In this document: piece by piece, positions 41,962 through 50,416 of the stretch
Layout of the letters: the number at the start of each line of letters is the position of its first letter
Numbering within the stretch: the first letter of the stretch is position 1
Assembly (NCBI GenBank): GCA_965214475.1
Contig: OZ243953.1
Span: 1,860,001-1,924,000 of the forward strand
Direction: 5' to 3'
Source: SIRX01 sp965214475
GTDB lineage: Bacteria > Actinomycetota > Rubrobacteria > Rubrobacterales > Rubrobacteraceae
DNA: 64,000 nucleotides
The notes under the pieces: model-generated
What the model saw: the letters and a program-made list of their open reading frames with translations, nothing else
Told to the model about the DNA's origin: nothing
Databases searched by the model: none
Translations under genes and position numbers: made by a program

Positions 41962-42878
41962 TGCAAGAGACGACCTCCACGACCTCCGGCACGCTGGCGC
42001 CCCTGGTCCCGCTGCTAGGCGAGCTAAACGACCTCAAACGAACCCGGCCCGCCGGCGTCGGAGGCTCTCTCGCCGAGGGGATCTTCCGTCGTTCGTGGCT
42101 TTCACTGGTAGCGGGCGAAGAGCCAGGCCGCGTCGCCCGCCGCGAGACCGCAGCGGCCCTGGCCGCCGCCCGGCTCAGCGGCATAGACCGCCGGGTCCTG
42201 AAGAAGGCCGGATTGGATGGAGCCGAAACTCTCGAAGTTCTGGAACGCTCCTTCGACGCCGTGGCCGTATCCCTGTCCGAAGGTCTGCGAGGGGATCTGC
42301 GCCGGGCTCTTGGGTACGAGGTGCCGTCCGGCGGCGAGGCACCGTCTTTCGTCGGGGCGCTGGCGCAGCAGCCGCGGGCCGGGGCCACGAGCCCGGGCCG
42401 GGCGCGGCTCGTGGTCGAGCCGCCGGAGAGCCACGCGGATCATTGCGCGGTGGTGGCGACCTACGGCGTCCTGCTCTCTGGCTTCTACGGCGCGGACCCG
42501 GTGGAGCCTTTTCTGGCCGGGCTGGCCCACCACCTGCACAACGCCGTCCTGCCGGACGCCGGTTTCGCCGGCGAGGAGCTATTGGACGACAAGCTCACAC
42601 CCGTGGTCGAACGCCTCACGGCAGAGGCCCTGGTGGAGCTACCGGGGGGTCTCGCCGGCCGGATGGGGGGGGCGTTGGGACTCGCCGGGCAGGCGGAGAG
42701 CCCGGAGGCCCGGGCTTTCAACGCCGCCGACGTGGTGGACCGGGTGCTCCAGATGCGCCATCACGCCCGGGCGGCGGCTTTTACCCTGGATCAAGCCCTC
42801 GACGAGATGGACCTCGTCCACGAAGGCCCGCTCAAAAACTTCCACGAAGAGGTCTTGCAGAGAGCAGAATTGCGGTGA
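41961..42878 (+). CDS. Putative HD-superfamily-like hydrolase
   Basis: A 305-residue protein without a confident family. The second half has clustered His and Asp resembling an HD metal-dependent phosphohydrolase: ESHADHCAVVATYGVLLSG (H158, D160, H161), FLAGLAHHLHNAVLPDAGF (H190, H191, H193) and FNAADVVDRVLQMRHHAR (D257, D260). The standard His-Asp pair reads His-His here. The first 130 residues are helical and unknown. It starts with GTG sharing one base with the ino1 stop, and its own stop overlaps the next gene by 4 nt. In context it could remove a phosphate from inositol-phosphate or its glycoside; this is inference. Confidence 0.6.
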   Translation: MQETTSTTSGTLAPLVPLLGELNDLKRTRPAGVGGSLAEGIFRRSWLSLVAGEEPGRVARRETAAALAAARLSGIDRRVLKKAGLDGAETLEVLERSFDAVAVSLSEGLRGDLRRALGYEVPSGGEAPSFVGALAQQPRAGATSPGRARLVVEPPESHADHCAVVATYGVLLSGFYGADPVEPFLAGLAHHLHNAVLPDAGFAGEELLDDKLTPVVERLTAEALVELPGGLAGRMGGALGLAGQAESPEARAFNAADVVDRVLQMRHHARAAAFTLDQALDEMDLVHEGPLKNFHEEVLQRAELR

Positions 42879-44092
42879 GAAATCTCACCGCCAAGCCCTC
42901 TCGCACCACCTGGCCGGACGGCTCCCTCCGGAGTCCCGAGACCGGCCACACCTTGCGGGCCGACACCCCGCACTCGCTTTCTGACGGCACGGGCCGCTGG
43001 CCCGTAGTAGAAAGCATCCCGTTCTTGCGTACCGGCCGGGAGGAACTCCGGGCCGAGGTTCTCGCCGCCCTGGATGCCGGCGACGAACAGGCGGCGCTCG
43101 TGGAGTTGCTCCGCGATCAGGACGATTGGGCCCCGGACCCGCCGCCCGGCCGGGAGAGCATAGAGACGCTGTTCGACGGAGAGCCGCCACTGCGGGAGGC
43201 CATGGCCCTGCTCGGCTTCGGCCCGGTGGCGGACTACTTCACATACCGGCTCTCCGACCCGACCTACCTGGCGGGGCTCGCCCTCGTGGCGGCCAACTGG
43301 AACGCGCCACGCGCCAGCTTCGAGCTGGCCTGCGGTGTCGGCCACTACAGCCGGGAGCTTGCCCGCCGCGGGGTAAAAACCTCCGCTGGCGACGTGGTCT
43401 TCGCCAAGCTCTGGCTCGCCCGCCGCTACGTAACCTCCGAGACCCGCCTCGTCTGCTTCGACGCCGCCGCGACCTTCCCGCTGCCCTCCGGCGCGGCGGA
43501 CCTCGTCCTCTGCCAAGATGCCTTCTACTTCCTGCCCGAAAAGGCGCACGTCGCCCGCGAGCTGTCGCGGGTAGCGGGGGACGGCGGCACGGTCCTGGTC
43601 GGACACGCCCACAATGCCGCCGCAGAGAACCACTCTTCCGGCGCCCCGCTCACCCCGGAGTGCTACGCTGCGCTCTTCCCCGACCCGCTGCTCTACGACG
43701 ACGCGGGGCTGACCGGGGCCTTCTTTACCGGGGAGCCGCTAGAACCAAAGAGCGCCAAGGACCTCCGCGGCAGCGAAGCGGTTTGCCTGACGTCCGGCGA
43801 AGAAAGCCGGGCTCCGGCCCCGGACCTGACCCTGCCGCCCCCGGGCACCCCACTGTATCCGAACCCGCTCTACGAAATATCTGGCGGAGACCCGACGCGT
43901 CTGCGGCTCCGCTGGCCCTCCGCCCGCTACAGGGACGAATACGCCCCCCACTCCGGTTACCTGCCGGAAGAGACCAGCATCCCTCTGGAAACGCTCCGCA
44001 AAGCGGCGGCCGGCGCGGCCGGCTCCGACCCGGAGATAGACCGTCTCGCCCGGGGGCGGTTGCTGCTCGACGTGCCGGAGTACCCGTGGTGA
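42875..44092 (+). CDS. SAM-dependent methyltransferase with diverged N-terminal Trm112-like segment
   Basis: A 405-residue protein. The SAM motif I is SFELACGVGHYSRELARRG (~148-166), followed by acidic strand ends and AADLVLCQDAFYFLPEKAHVARELSRV, a class I methyltransferase. The N-terminal HTLRADTPHSLSDGTGRWPVVESIPFLR resembles the Trm112-like segment of some methyltransferases but has no zinc Cys. The C-terminal ~100 residues, with TPLYPNPLYEI, are specific to this protein. GTGA overlap gives the start. Longer open frames through this stretch (41897 onwards) are not genes. It may O- or N-methylate the inositol glycoside. Confidence 0.82.
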   Translation: MRNLTAKPSRTTWPDGSLRSPETGHTLRADTPHSLSDGTGRWPVVESIPFLRTGREELRAEVLAALDAGDEQAALVELLRDQDDWAPDPPPGRESIETLFDGEPPLREAMALLGFGPVADYFTYRLSDPTYLAGLALVAANWNAPRASFELACGVGHYSRELARRGVKTSAGDVVFAKLWLARRYVTSETRLVCFDAAATFPLPSGAADLVLCQDAFYFLPEKAHVARELSRVAGDGGTVLVGHAHNAAAENHSSGAPLTPECYAALFPDPLLYDDAGLTGAFFTGEPLEPKSAKDLRGSEAVCLTSGEESRAPAPDLTLPPPGTPLYPNPLYEISGGDPTRLRLRWPSARYRDEYAPHSGYLPEETSIPLETLRKAAAGAAGSDPEIDRLARGRLLLDVPEYPW

Positions 44093-45123
44093 TGCCCGGA
44101 GCCGTCCGTTGGGGCGTAGCCGGTTGCGGCTGGGTCGCCCGGGACTTCGTGCTACCGGCGCTCGACGCTTCGAAAAACGGCGAAGTCGTCGCCCTGCTCG
44201 ACCCGGACCCGGCTGCACTCCAGTCTTCGGCCGAGATCTGTCCGGGTGCAGTCCTACAGACCGACCTCAATGTCTTTCTCTCCGCGCCGGACCTGGACGC
44301 TGTCTACGTCGCCGCCCCGAACCATTTGCACCAGCCCCTCGTAGAAGCCGCGGCCCGGGCCGGCAAACACGTCCTCTGCGAAAAGCCGATGGCCCCCACC
44401 GTGTCGGAGGCGGAGGCGATGGTCGGGGCGTGCGAGAGGGCGTGCGTCGTCTACGGTACGGCCTTTGACCAGCGGTTCCACGCCGCCCACCGGAGGCTTC
44501 GCGGTATGATTTCCTCCGGCGCGCTCGGCGAGATCTGCTCGGCGCGCATCCACTACGCCTGCTGGCTTCCGCCGGACTGGGACGACGACAACTGGCGCGC
44601 CGACCCGAACCGGGCGGGCGGCGGCGCCTTTATGGACCTCGCGCCGCACGGGCTGGATTTGGTGCAATACCTCCTGGGAGAGAAAATCGCTGAGGTCCGC
44701 TGCCTCGTGCAGCGACGCGTCCAGGACTACGAGGTCGAGGACGGGGCCGCGCTCGTCGGGAGCACGACCGGCGGGACACTCGTTTTGCAGCACGTCTCCT
44801 ACAACACCCCGGAAGAGTACCCGCGCCGCATTCTGGAGGTCGTCGGCACCGGGGCGATGGCCGTCGCCACGAACACGCTGGGCCAAACCTCGGGCGGAAC
44901 GCTCGACCTTATCCACGCTAAAGACGGCCGCCGGGAGCGAGTCGAGGTGTCGCCGGAGGAGGATCGGTCGCCGTTTCTCGCCCAGGTCGAGGCGTTCGCC
45001 GCCGGCCTGCTCGGCGATGAGAGCGCTTTTTCCTTTGATCCGCACCGGGACCTGCACACGATGCGCCTCGTCTCTTCCGCCCTCGAAGACGCCGGCGAGA
45101 GATTAGAGAGGAGCCCCGTATGA
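44092..45123 (+). CDS. Gfo/Idh/MocA family oxidoreductase
   Basis: A 343-residue NAD(P)-dependent sugar or inositol dehydrogenase. RWGVAGCGWVARDFVLPAL is the N-terminal Rossmann motif; HVLCEKPMAPTVSEAEAMV holds the catalytic E-K-P. GGGAFMDLAPHGLDLVQYLLGE includes the substrate-site D and H. Relatives oxidise a hydroxyl of myo-inositol to a keto group, or reduce the reverse. The ATG overlaps the preceding stop (TGATG), and a GTG one codon earlier is possible. Its stop overlaps the next gene by 4 nt (ATGA). Here it probably oxidises a cyclitol or sugar. Confidence 0.88.
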   Translation: MPGAVRWGVAGCGWVARDFVLPALDASKNGEVVALLDPDPAALQSSAEICPGAVLQTDLNVFLSAPDLDAVYVAAPNHLHQPLVEAAARAGKHVLCEKPMAPTVSEAEAMVGACERACVVYGTAFDQRFHAAHRRLRGMISSGALGEICSARIHYACWLPPDWDDDNWRADPNRAGGGAFMDLAPHGLDLVQYLLGEKIAEVRCLVQRRVQDYEVEDGAALVGSTTGGTLVLQHVSYNTPEEYPRRILEVVGTGAMAVATNTLGQTSGGTLDLIHAKDGRRERVEVSPEEDRSPFLAQVEAFAAGLLGDESAFSFDPHRDLHTMRLVSSALEDAGERLERSPV

Positions 45124-45989
45124 CGGCCCCGCCCCGCAAGACGCCGCACGGCTCGCGCATCCCGGAGGATTGGCCGCGCGAGGCGAGCCTGCCGGCCTAC
45201 GTCTGCACCAACTGCGGCTTCTGGCAGCGGTACTTCCAGGAGCCCCCCTCTTGCCCGGTGTGCCTGGACCCGCGGCACGTCATACCCGAGGGTGGCTGGG
45301 AGTTCCTAAGGCCGGAAGAGGTCGGGCGCGAGTGCCGGTGGGACGAGGTCGAGGGTGGCATCTGGCGGTACACGACGGGTCCTCCTTTAGGGATCTCCGC
45401 CTCCGGGTACGTCATCGTGCGGGACGGCGGGAACGTAGCCTTCGAGGCCGCCCCCTTCTACGATGAGGCGGCCCTGGATCACATAGAATCCCTCGGCGGC
45501 GTCTCGTACCTCTCCGCCTCCCACCCCCACACCTACGGCGCCCTCTGGCAACTCGCAGAACGCTTCGAACCGGAGGTCTTGCTGCACAAAGAAGACCTCC
45601 CCTGGGCGAAAGCCTTCGGGGTAACCTGGCCCTTTGACGACCGGGTGGCGTTGGATGAGGACCTCGCGCTCATCCACACCGGCGGCCATTTCGCCGGCCA
45701 CACGGTATTGCACCACCGGGACCGGGGCATCCTGTTCTCCGGGGACGCGGTCAAGCTGGAGCTCGCCGACGAGCGGACCGCGAACGGCATCTCGACCCAC
45801 AAGGCGTTCGTCCGGCGCATACCGCTGACCGTGGACGAGGTGGCGGAGTACCGCCGAGTGTTCGCCGCCCTGACGTTCGACCAAACTTTCACACCCTTCG
45901 AGCAGTGCCGCAACGTCGGCCGCGAGGATATTCTGGGACTCCTCGACGCCCAGATCCCACGCCCGTTCGTGGAGGCGATGCCGCTTTGA
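45120..45989 (+). CDS. Zinc-ribbon metallo-beta-lactamase-fold protein
   Basis: A 289-residue fusion. Residues 25-50 are a rubredoxin-like knuckle pair, YVCTNCGFWQRY and PSCPVCLDP (C29, C32, C45, C48). Residues ~80-280 have the MBL fold. The first metal motif reads SASHPHTYGALW (H135-x-H137, with Y-G replacing the usual D-H), then HTGGHFAGHTVLHH (H190, H194) and LFSGDAVKLE (D209). Loss of the D-H pair suggests one metal or a different reaction. It is coupled by 4-nt overlaps on both sides, to the dehydrogenase and the YcaO gene. A hydrolase or redox role on a pathway intermediate is likely. Confidence 0.82.
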   Translation: MTAPPRKTPHGSRIPEDWPREASLPAYVCTNCGFWQRYFQEPPSCPVCLDPRHVIPEGGWEFLRPEEVGRECRWDEVEGGIWRYTTGPPLGISASGYVIVRDGGNVAFEAAPFYDEAALDHIESLGGVSYLSASHPHTYGALWQLAERFEPEVLLHKEDLPWAKAFGVTWPFDDRVALDEDLALIHTGGHFAGHTVLHHRDRGILFSGDAVKLELADERTANGISTHKAFVRRIPLTVDEVAEYRRVFAALTFDQTFTPFEQCRNVGREDILGLLDAQIPRPFVEAMPL

Positions 45990-47479
45990 GCACCGCCGCG
46001 GGCGTCAGGGAAGCGACGGACGCCTACCGGTCGGCGCTGCCCCCGGGTGAGGCGATGGAGTTCGGGATATCGGAGCTGGACCACACCGGCATCCCGGTCT
46101 GGACGGCGGCTCTCTGGCCGGAGAATGGTCCGTTCTGCAACGGCGTCGGCTACGGCCCAACCCAAGAAGCCGCCCGCCGGAGCGCCTACGGCGAGTGCGT
46201 CGAGGTCGCCGGGGCCTGGCAGACGCTCCGCAACCTGCCGCGCACCCGCGCCTCTTACGATGGCCTGGTCGCCCAATACGGCGCCCTTTCCGTGATGGAC
46301 CCGGTTGCCGGCTGTCTCCCCGCCGGAAGTTCCTACACGCCGGAGACGGAGCTAGAGTGGGTCGAGGCCCGGCGCCATCCTGACGGAGAAGCCGTGCTCG
46401 TCCCGGTCGAGTTCATCGCCACCCGGGGTGCGGACCTCGGGGACTACGAGGCGAAGCTCTTCACCCCGATCACCAACGGCCTCGGCGCCGGGCTGGACCT
46501 CGAACGCGCCCTCGCCCACGCCGTTCTGGAGCTACTGCAACGCGACGGCAACGGCGTCGCCTTCCGCGCCCTTGACCGCGGCGTCATCGTGGAATTCGAC
46601 GGTGTGGAGGACGGGGAGACAAAGAAGATACTCTCTCGTTTCGATGAGAGCGGGGTGGAGATAAAAGCGAAGCTCGCGGCCACGGACTTCGGCACGGCGA
46701 ACCTGTACGTTGTCGGGGAGGACCGGGACCCATCTCAGGTTCGCCACCACCTCACGGTCTCGGCTTGCGGCGAGGCGTGCCACCCGGACCGGGAGCAGGC
46801 GCTAAAGAAAGCCCTGCTGGAGTACGGCGCATCCAGGGCGCGCAAGCCGTTCAACCACGGCCCGCTGGCCCCGATAGACGAAATATCTCCCCCCGGCTAC
46901 CTCGAGCGTTTCCGCGACAAACCTCTGGGCAGCGAAGAGGACCGCTCGTTGGAAGAGATGCTCACCTGGCTCTCGATGTCCTACGGTGAACTCCGGGGCC
47001 TGCTCCACGCGCCCTTCTCGGAGGAGGAGCGGGTGCCGTTCACCTCGTTGCCGTCGGCCCCAGGTCTCGAAGAGCCGACGGACTTACTATGGGAAATGAC
47101 CCGCCGGCTCTCCGCCGAAGGTTTCGAGGTCCTCTACGTGGACGTCTCGCCAGAGGGTTCTCCCGACGTGCGGGCGGCGAAGGTCGTTGTGCCGGGTTTT
47201 GAGGTCGAGACGATGAGCTACGGTAGGGTCGGGGGGCGCAACGTCCGCCGGCTGCTGGACCACGACCTGGGCCTCGTCGGACTCGGCGAGGTCCCGAAAG
47301 ACCGTCCCCAGGCCCACCGCGTCCTGCTAACCGAAAGCGCCGAGGCCGAACTCGGGGATTCCGCCTGGTTCGACTACGGGGCCGCCGACCGCATCCTGGG
47401 CGGTCTCTATCCGCTCTACCGGGAGCCGGGACGGCACGTCGCGGCCCTCGAAGCCGAGCGACGGGGGCTAGGGCCGTGA
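45986..47479 (+). CDS. YcaO-domain protein
   Basis: A 497-residue YcaO-like protein, a fold that uses ATP to activate amide oxygens in azoline, thioamide or amidine formation. The core signature is PITNGLGAGLDLERALAHAVLELLQRDGNGVAF (~161-193). Upstream is RRSAYGECVEVAGAW (~65-79), the ATP-side E-x2-E region, lacking the usual Arg; downstream is TVSACGEACHPDREQALKKALLEYGASRAR (~257-286). No C-terminal PxPxP is present (end ...RRGLGP), and no ThiF/Ocin partner, TfuA or precursor peptide is found. The TTG start overlaps the previous stop (TTGA). It sits in a small-molecule operon rather than a peptide cluster, which is unusual. Confidence 0.88.
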   Translation: MSTAAGVREATDAYRSALPPGEAMEFGISELDHTGIPVWTAALWPENGPFCNGVGYGPTQEAARRSAYGECVEVAGAWQTLRNLPRTRASYDGLVAQYGALSVMDPVAGCLPAGSSYTPETELEWVEARRHPDGEAVLVPVEFIATRGADLGDYEAKLFTPITNGLGAGLDLERALAHAVLELLQRDGNGVAFRALDRGVIVEFDGVEDGETKKILSRFDESGVEIKAKLAATDFGTANLYVVGEDRDPSQVRHHLTVSACGEACHPDREQALKKALLEYGASRARKPFNHGPLAPIDEISPPGYLERFRDKPLGSEEDRSLEEMLTWLSMSYGELRGLLHAPFSEEERVPFTSLPSAPGLEEPTDLLWEMTRRLSAEGFEVLYVDVSPEGSPDVRAAKVVVPGFEVETMSYGRVGGRNVRRLLDHDLGLVGLGEVPKDRPQAHRVLLTESAEAELGDSAWFDYGAADRILGGLYPLYREPGRHVAALEAERRGLGP

Positions 47480-48303
47480 GCCTGCGCTTCGCGTACAACA
47501 CCAACGGCGCGGCCAACCACCGCCTCGACGACGCGCTGGCCCTGATCTCCGACGCCGGCTACGACGGCGTCGCGCTGACCCTGGACCATCACCACCTGGA
47601 TCCTTTCGCCCAGGGCCTCTCGGGCCGGGCCGACAGGCTCTCCAACCGCCTGGAGGAACTGGGCCTGGGCATCGTGATAGAGACCGGCGCCCGCTTTCTG
47701 CTCGACCCCCGCGCAAAACACGAGCCGACCCTCGTAAGCCCCGAACCCGAAGGCCGGGCCCGCCGGCTGGACTTCCTCATCCGGGCCGCCGAGGTGGCCG
47801 CCGCAACAAACGCCGAGGCCGTCTCGTTCTGGTCCGGCGTCCCGCGTTCCGGCGTAGACCTCGCCGAGGCCCGGCGCTGGCTCGTCGAAGGGCTCGCCGC
47901 ATACCTGGAAAGGACGCAAGACCTGGGCGTAACAGCGGCTCTGGAGCCCGAGCCGGGAATGTTGGTCGAGACGCTCGACGAGTATGAGGAGCTTGCGGAC
48001 GGGCTCCCCAGCTTGGCGCTAGCGCTGGACACCGGCCACTGCCTGGTAACCGGCGAGTGCGAACCCACGGTGGCGGTCGAGGAATTCTCGGGACGGCTCG
48101 GCACGGTAACCATCGAGGATATGCGCCGGGGCGTACACGAACACCTGCCGTTCGGGGAGGGGGATATGGACATACCCGGCGTACTCGGGGCACTGGAGGA
48201 GGTCGGGTTCAGCGGGTTGGTCTGCGTCGAGCTCTCCCGCGAGTCTCATCGGGCGCACGCGGCGGTCCCCGAGGCCATCGGTTTTCTAAAGGGGGCTGCT
48301 TGA
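47476..48303 (+). CDS. Sugar phosphate isomerase/epimerase-like TIM barrel
   Basis: A 275-residue protein of the xylose-isomerase/AP-endonuclease-2 fold. SLRFAYNTNGAANHRLDDALALISDAGYDGVALTLDHHHLDP is the beta1-alpha1-beta2 start, then RLDFLIRAAEVAAATNAEAVSFWSG, TAALEPEPGMLVET (metal-binding Glu), LALDTGHCLVTGE (Asp and His) and ICVEL-like VCVELSRESH at the end. Relatives are IolE/IolI inosose dehydratases and isomerases, and EboE. GTGA overlaps the YcaO stop, and TTGA the next gene. With the dehydrogenase it could rearrange an inosose or sugar intermediate. Confidence 0.85.
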   Translation: MSLRFAYNTNGAANHRLDDALALISDAGYDGVALTLDHHHLDPFAQGLSGRADRLSNRLEELGLGIVIETGARFLLDPRAKHEPTLVSPEPEGRARRLDFLIRAAEVAAATNAEAVSFWSGVPRSGVDLAEARRWLVEGLAAYLERTQDLGVTAALEPEPGMLVETLDEYEELADGLPSLALALDTGHCLVTGECEPTVAVEEFSGRLGTVTIEDMRRGVHEHLPFGEGDMDIPGVLGALEEVGFSGLVCVELSRESHRAHAAVPEAIGFLKGAA

Positions 48304-49532
48304 GGATCTGCTTTATCTCCCGCCGGTTTTTTCCGGCGATCTCTGGTATGAGCGTCTACGCCGCAAACCTGCTGCGGGAGCTCGTGCGGATGGGGCACCA
48401 CGTTACGATGGTCTCCCAATACCGGGGCGACGAGGAGGGGACCAGAGTCTACGGCGGCGGGCCGCCGCCGGAGGTGCCGGGCGTACGGGTCATAGGGCTG
48501 GAGGCCAGGGGAGAGCAGGCCAGCGGAGATTTCGAGAAGGACATCGAGGAGATGGCCCGGGTCGTCGTGGAGGAGCACGGGCGGGCGCCGTTTGATGTGA
48601 TCCACGCCCAGTACGGCTACCCGACCGGCCTCGCCGCGCTCATCGCCAGCCGCCGCACCGGCGTCCCGAACCTCGTCTCTATTCAGGGCGGCGACGGACA
48701 CTGGGTCGGGACATGCTGCGGCACCCACAAACGGGCCATGCTTGCTGTTTTGGATCATGCCGGCGCGCTCTTGATCGGCTCCCGCTCCTTCGCCGCCGAA
48801 GTTACCGGAAACCACGGCACACCCCCGGACCGCTTCACCATAGTCCCCGGCGCGGTCAACACCGAACGCTTCTATCCCGCCAGCCGGGACGGTAGGGACA
48901 TTGGGGAGCTCGGCGACCCGCCGCATCTGCTCTACCACGGCCGCGTAGACGCCCGAAAGGGCGTCCTCGACCTGCTCGACGCCTTCGCCGTCGTCGCCGA
49001 ACGCCGGGCCGTCCGGCTCACCGTCTCGGGCATTGGGCCGGACTCCGGGAAGGCCGCCGAACACTCCAGAAAGCTCGGCCTCGGCGACCGGGTAGAGTTC
49101 TCCGGCTACACCGACTACGCCGCCGCCCCCGAGGTCTACCGGCGGGCGGACCTCTTTGTCTCCCCGACCCACGCCGAAGGCTTCTCGAACACCATTCTGG
49201 AGGCGATGGCGACCGGGCTGCCGATCATCTCTACCCGCACCGTCGGCGTCGTGGACTGCCTCCGCCACAAAGAGAACGCCCTGCTCCACGACCCGGGCGA
49301 CGTCCCGGGCCTGACGGCCGCCCTAGAACAGATGCTCGACGACGAAAGCCTCCGTCGCCGGCTGGCGGAGAACTCCCTGGAGGAGGCCCGCACGCTCTAC
49401 GCCTGGCCCACCGTGGCCCGCCAGATAGTCTCCGTCTACGAGTCGCTGACCGGAACCTGTCCCGACGACGGCTGGTCAGGCCCCGGCCCGGTCGAGCCGT
49501 GCCGCTTCCGGCAGCAACCGCACCTGCTCTAG
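48300..49532 (+). CDS. Glycosyltransferase family 4 (MshA-like position)
   Basis: A 410-residue GT-B enzyme. The N-terminal domain starts RICFISRRFFPAISGMSVYAANLLREL; FDVIHAQYGYPTGLAALIA is the family's D-x-h-H-A motif. The donor domain has LLYHGRVDARKGVLDLLDAFA and the E-x7-E motif in THAEGFSNTILEAMATGLPII. The TTG at 48300 (TTGA overlap) is preferred; the frame is open to 48057 but inside the previous gene. Genes for inositol phosphate synthase and a PIG-L deacetylase in the same operon suggest that it transfers GlcNAc or another hexosamine to an inositol, as MshA does. That is inference. Confidence 0.87.
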   Translation: MRICFISRRFFPAISGMSVYAANLLRELVRMGHHVTMVSQYRGDEEGTRVYGGGPPPEVPGVRVIGLEARGEQASGDFEKDIEEMARVVVEEHGRAPFDVIHAQYGYPTGLAALIASRRTGVPNLVSIQGGDGHWVGTCCGTHKRAMLAVLDHAGALLIGSRSFAAEVTGNHGTPPDRFTIVPGAVNTERFYPASRDGRDIGELGDPPHLLYHGRVDARKGVLDLLDAFAVVAERRAVRLTVSGIGPDSGKAAEHSRKLGLGDRVEFSGYTDYAAAPEVYRRADLFVSPTHAEGFSNTILEAMATGLPIISTRTVGVVDCLRHKENALLHDPGDVPGLTAALEQMLDDESLRRRLAENSLEEARTLYAWPTVARQIVSVYESLTGTCPDDGWSGPGPVEPCRFRQQPHLL

Positions 49533-49533
49533 C

Positions 49534-50346
49534 ATGGAACCCGCACCTACGGCTCCGCCTACAGTCCCGCCGACGGCCTCACCAACGGCTCTTTTCATCT
49601 CGCCGCACCTCGACGACGCGGTCTTCTCCTGCGGCGGCACGCTCGCCCGGCTCTCGGCAGAGGGTTGGCGGACCGTGCTCGTCACCGTGTTCACCCGGAG
49701 CGTCCCGGGCCCCATGGGCTTCGCCCTCGAATGCCAGCTAGACAAAGGGCTCCCGGCCGGGGCAGACTACATGGCCCTCCGCCGCGGAGAAGACCTCCTG
49801 GCCGCCGAACGCGCCGGCGCGGGCGACCCGCTGTGGCTCGGCCACCCGGAGGCCCCGCACCGCGGCTACGAGAGCGCCCCGGCCCTCTTCGAGAAGGTCC
49901 ATCACACAGATAATATCTGGGCCGAAGTCTCCGAGGACCTGCAGGGTCTCGTCTCCCGCTACGGGCCGGAGGTCGTGTTCGCGCCCCAGGCGCTCGGCGG
50001 CCACGTGGACCATCGCCAGGTCGTGCAGGCCGTGCTGGAGAGCATTCCTCTAGAACGGACCTTCTGGTACCGGGACCTCCCATACGCCATCCGCAACCCG
50101 GACGCCCGGCCCTCCCACCTCTTACCCGAGGGTCTGGCCGAGACCTCCGTAGACATCTCCGGCTCCCTGGACACGAAGCTCGCAGCCGCCGCAGCCTACA
50201 CCACCCAGAATGGCTTCCAGTTCGGGGGCGAAGAGCAGTTGCGAGCATCACTGGCGAAGTTCGCCAGGAACGAGGCCCGCAGGACGAACCGCAACAGCGC
50301 CGCCGAGATATTCCTAAAAGCCCCCGGTACAAGGCAATTCGAGTAG
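49534..50346 (+). CDS. PIG-L family deacetylase (MshB/BshB-like)
   Basis: A 270-residue zinc deacetylase. After a Pro/Thr/Ala-rich start (~16 residues) the motif FISPHLDDAVFSCGGTLA supplies the zinc-binding H-x-D-D, and PQALGGHVDHRQVVQAVLE the third His. In mycothiol and bacillithiol synthesis such enzymes deacetylate GlcNAc-inositol or GlcNAc-malate. Here it is the last gene of the operon, one base after the glycosyltransferase stop. The insertion RSVPGPMGFALECQLDKGL between the motifs differs from MshB, so another N-acetyl sugar is possible. The region downstream is a short repeat, not another gene. Confidence 0.9.
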   Translation: MEPAPTAPPTVPPTASPTALFISPHLDDAVFSCGGTLARLSAEGWRTVLVTVFTRSVPGPMGFALECQLDKGLPAGADYMALRRGEDLLAAERAGAGDPLWLGHPEAPHRGYESAPALFEKVHHTDNIWAEVSEDLQGLVSRYGPEVVFAPQALGGHVDHRQVVQAVLESIPLERTFWYRDLPYAIRNPDARPSHLLPEGLAETSVDISGSLDTKLAAAAAYTTQNGFQFGGEEQLRASLAKFARNEARRTNRNSAAEIFLKAPGTRQFE

Positions 50347-50416
50347 CCTACCGCCGGGCATAAGGCTCGCCTCCCCCGACGAGCCATCAACAACCAGCAA
50401 AAACAACGAGCCGAAG

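Noticed and set aside
41897..45123. Two very long open frames (731 codons from 41897 and 665 codons from 43126).
   Set aside because: They are GC-rich open frames that begin in the wrong frame of neighbouring genes; only their 3' parts (from 42875 and 44092) show protein-family motifs and have 4-nt-overlap starts.
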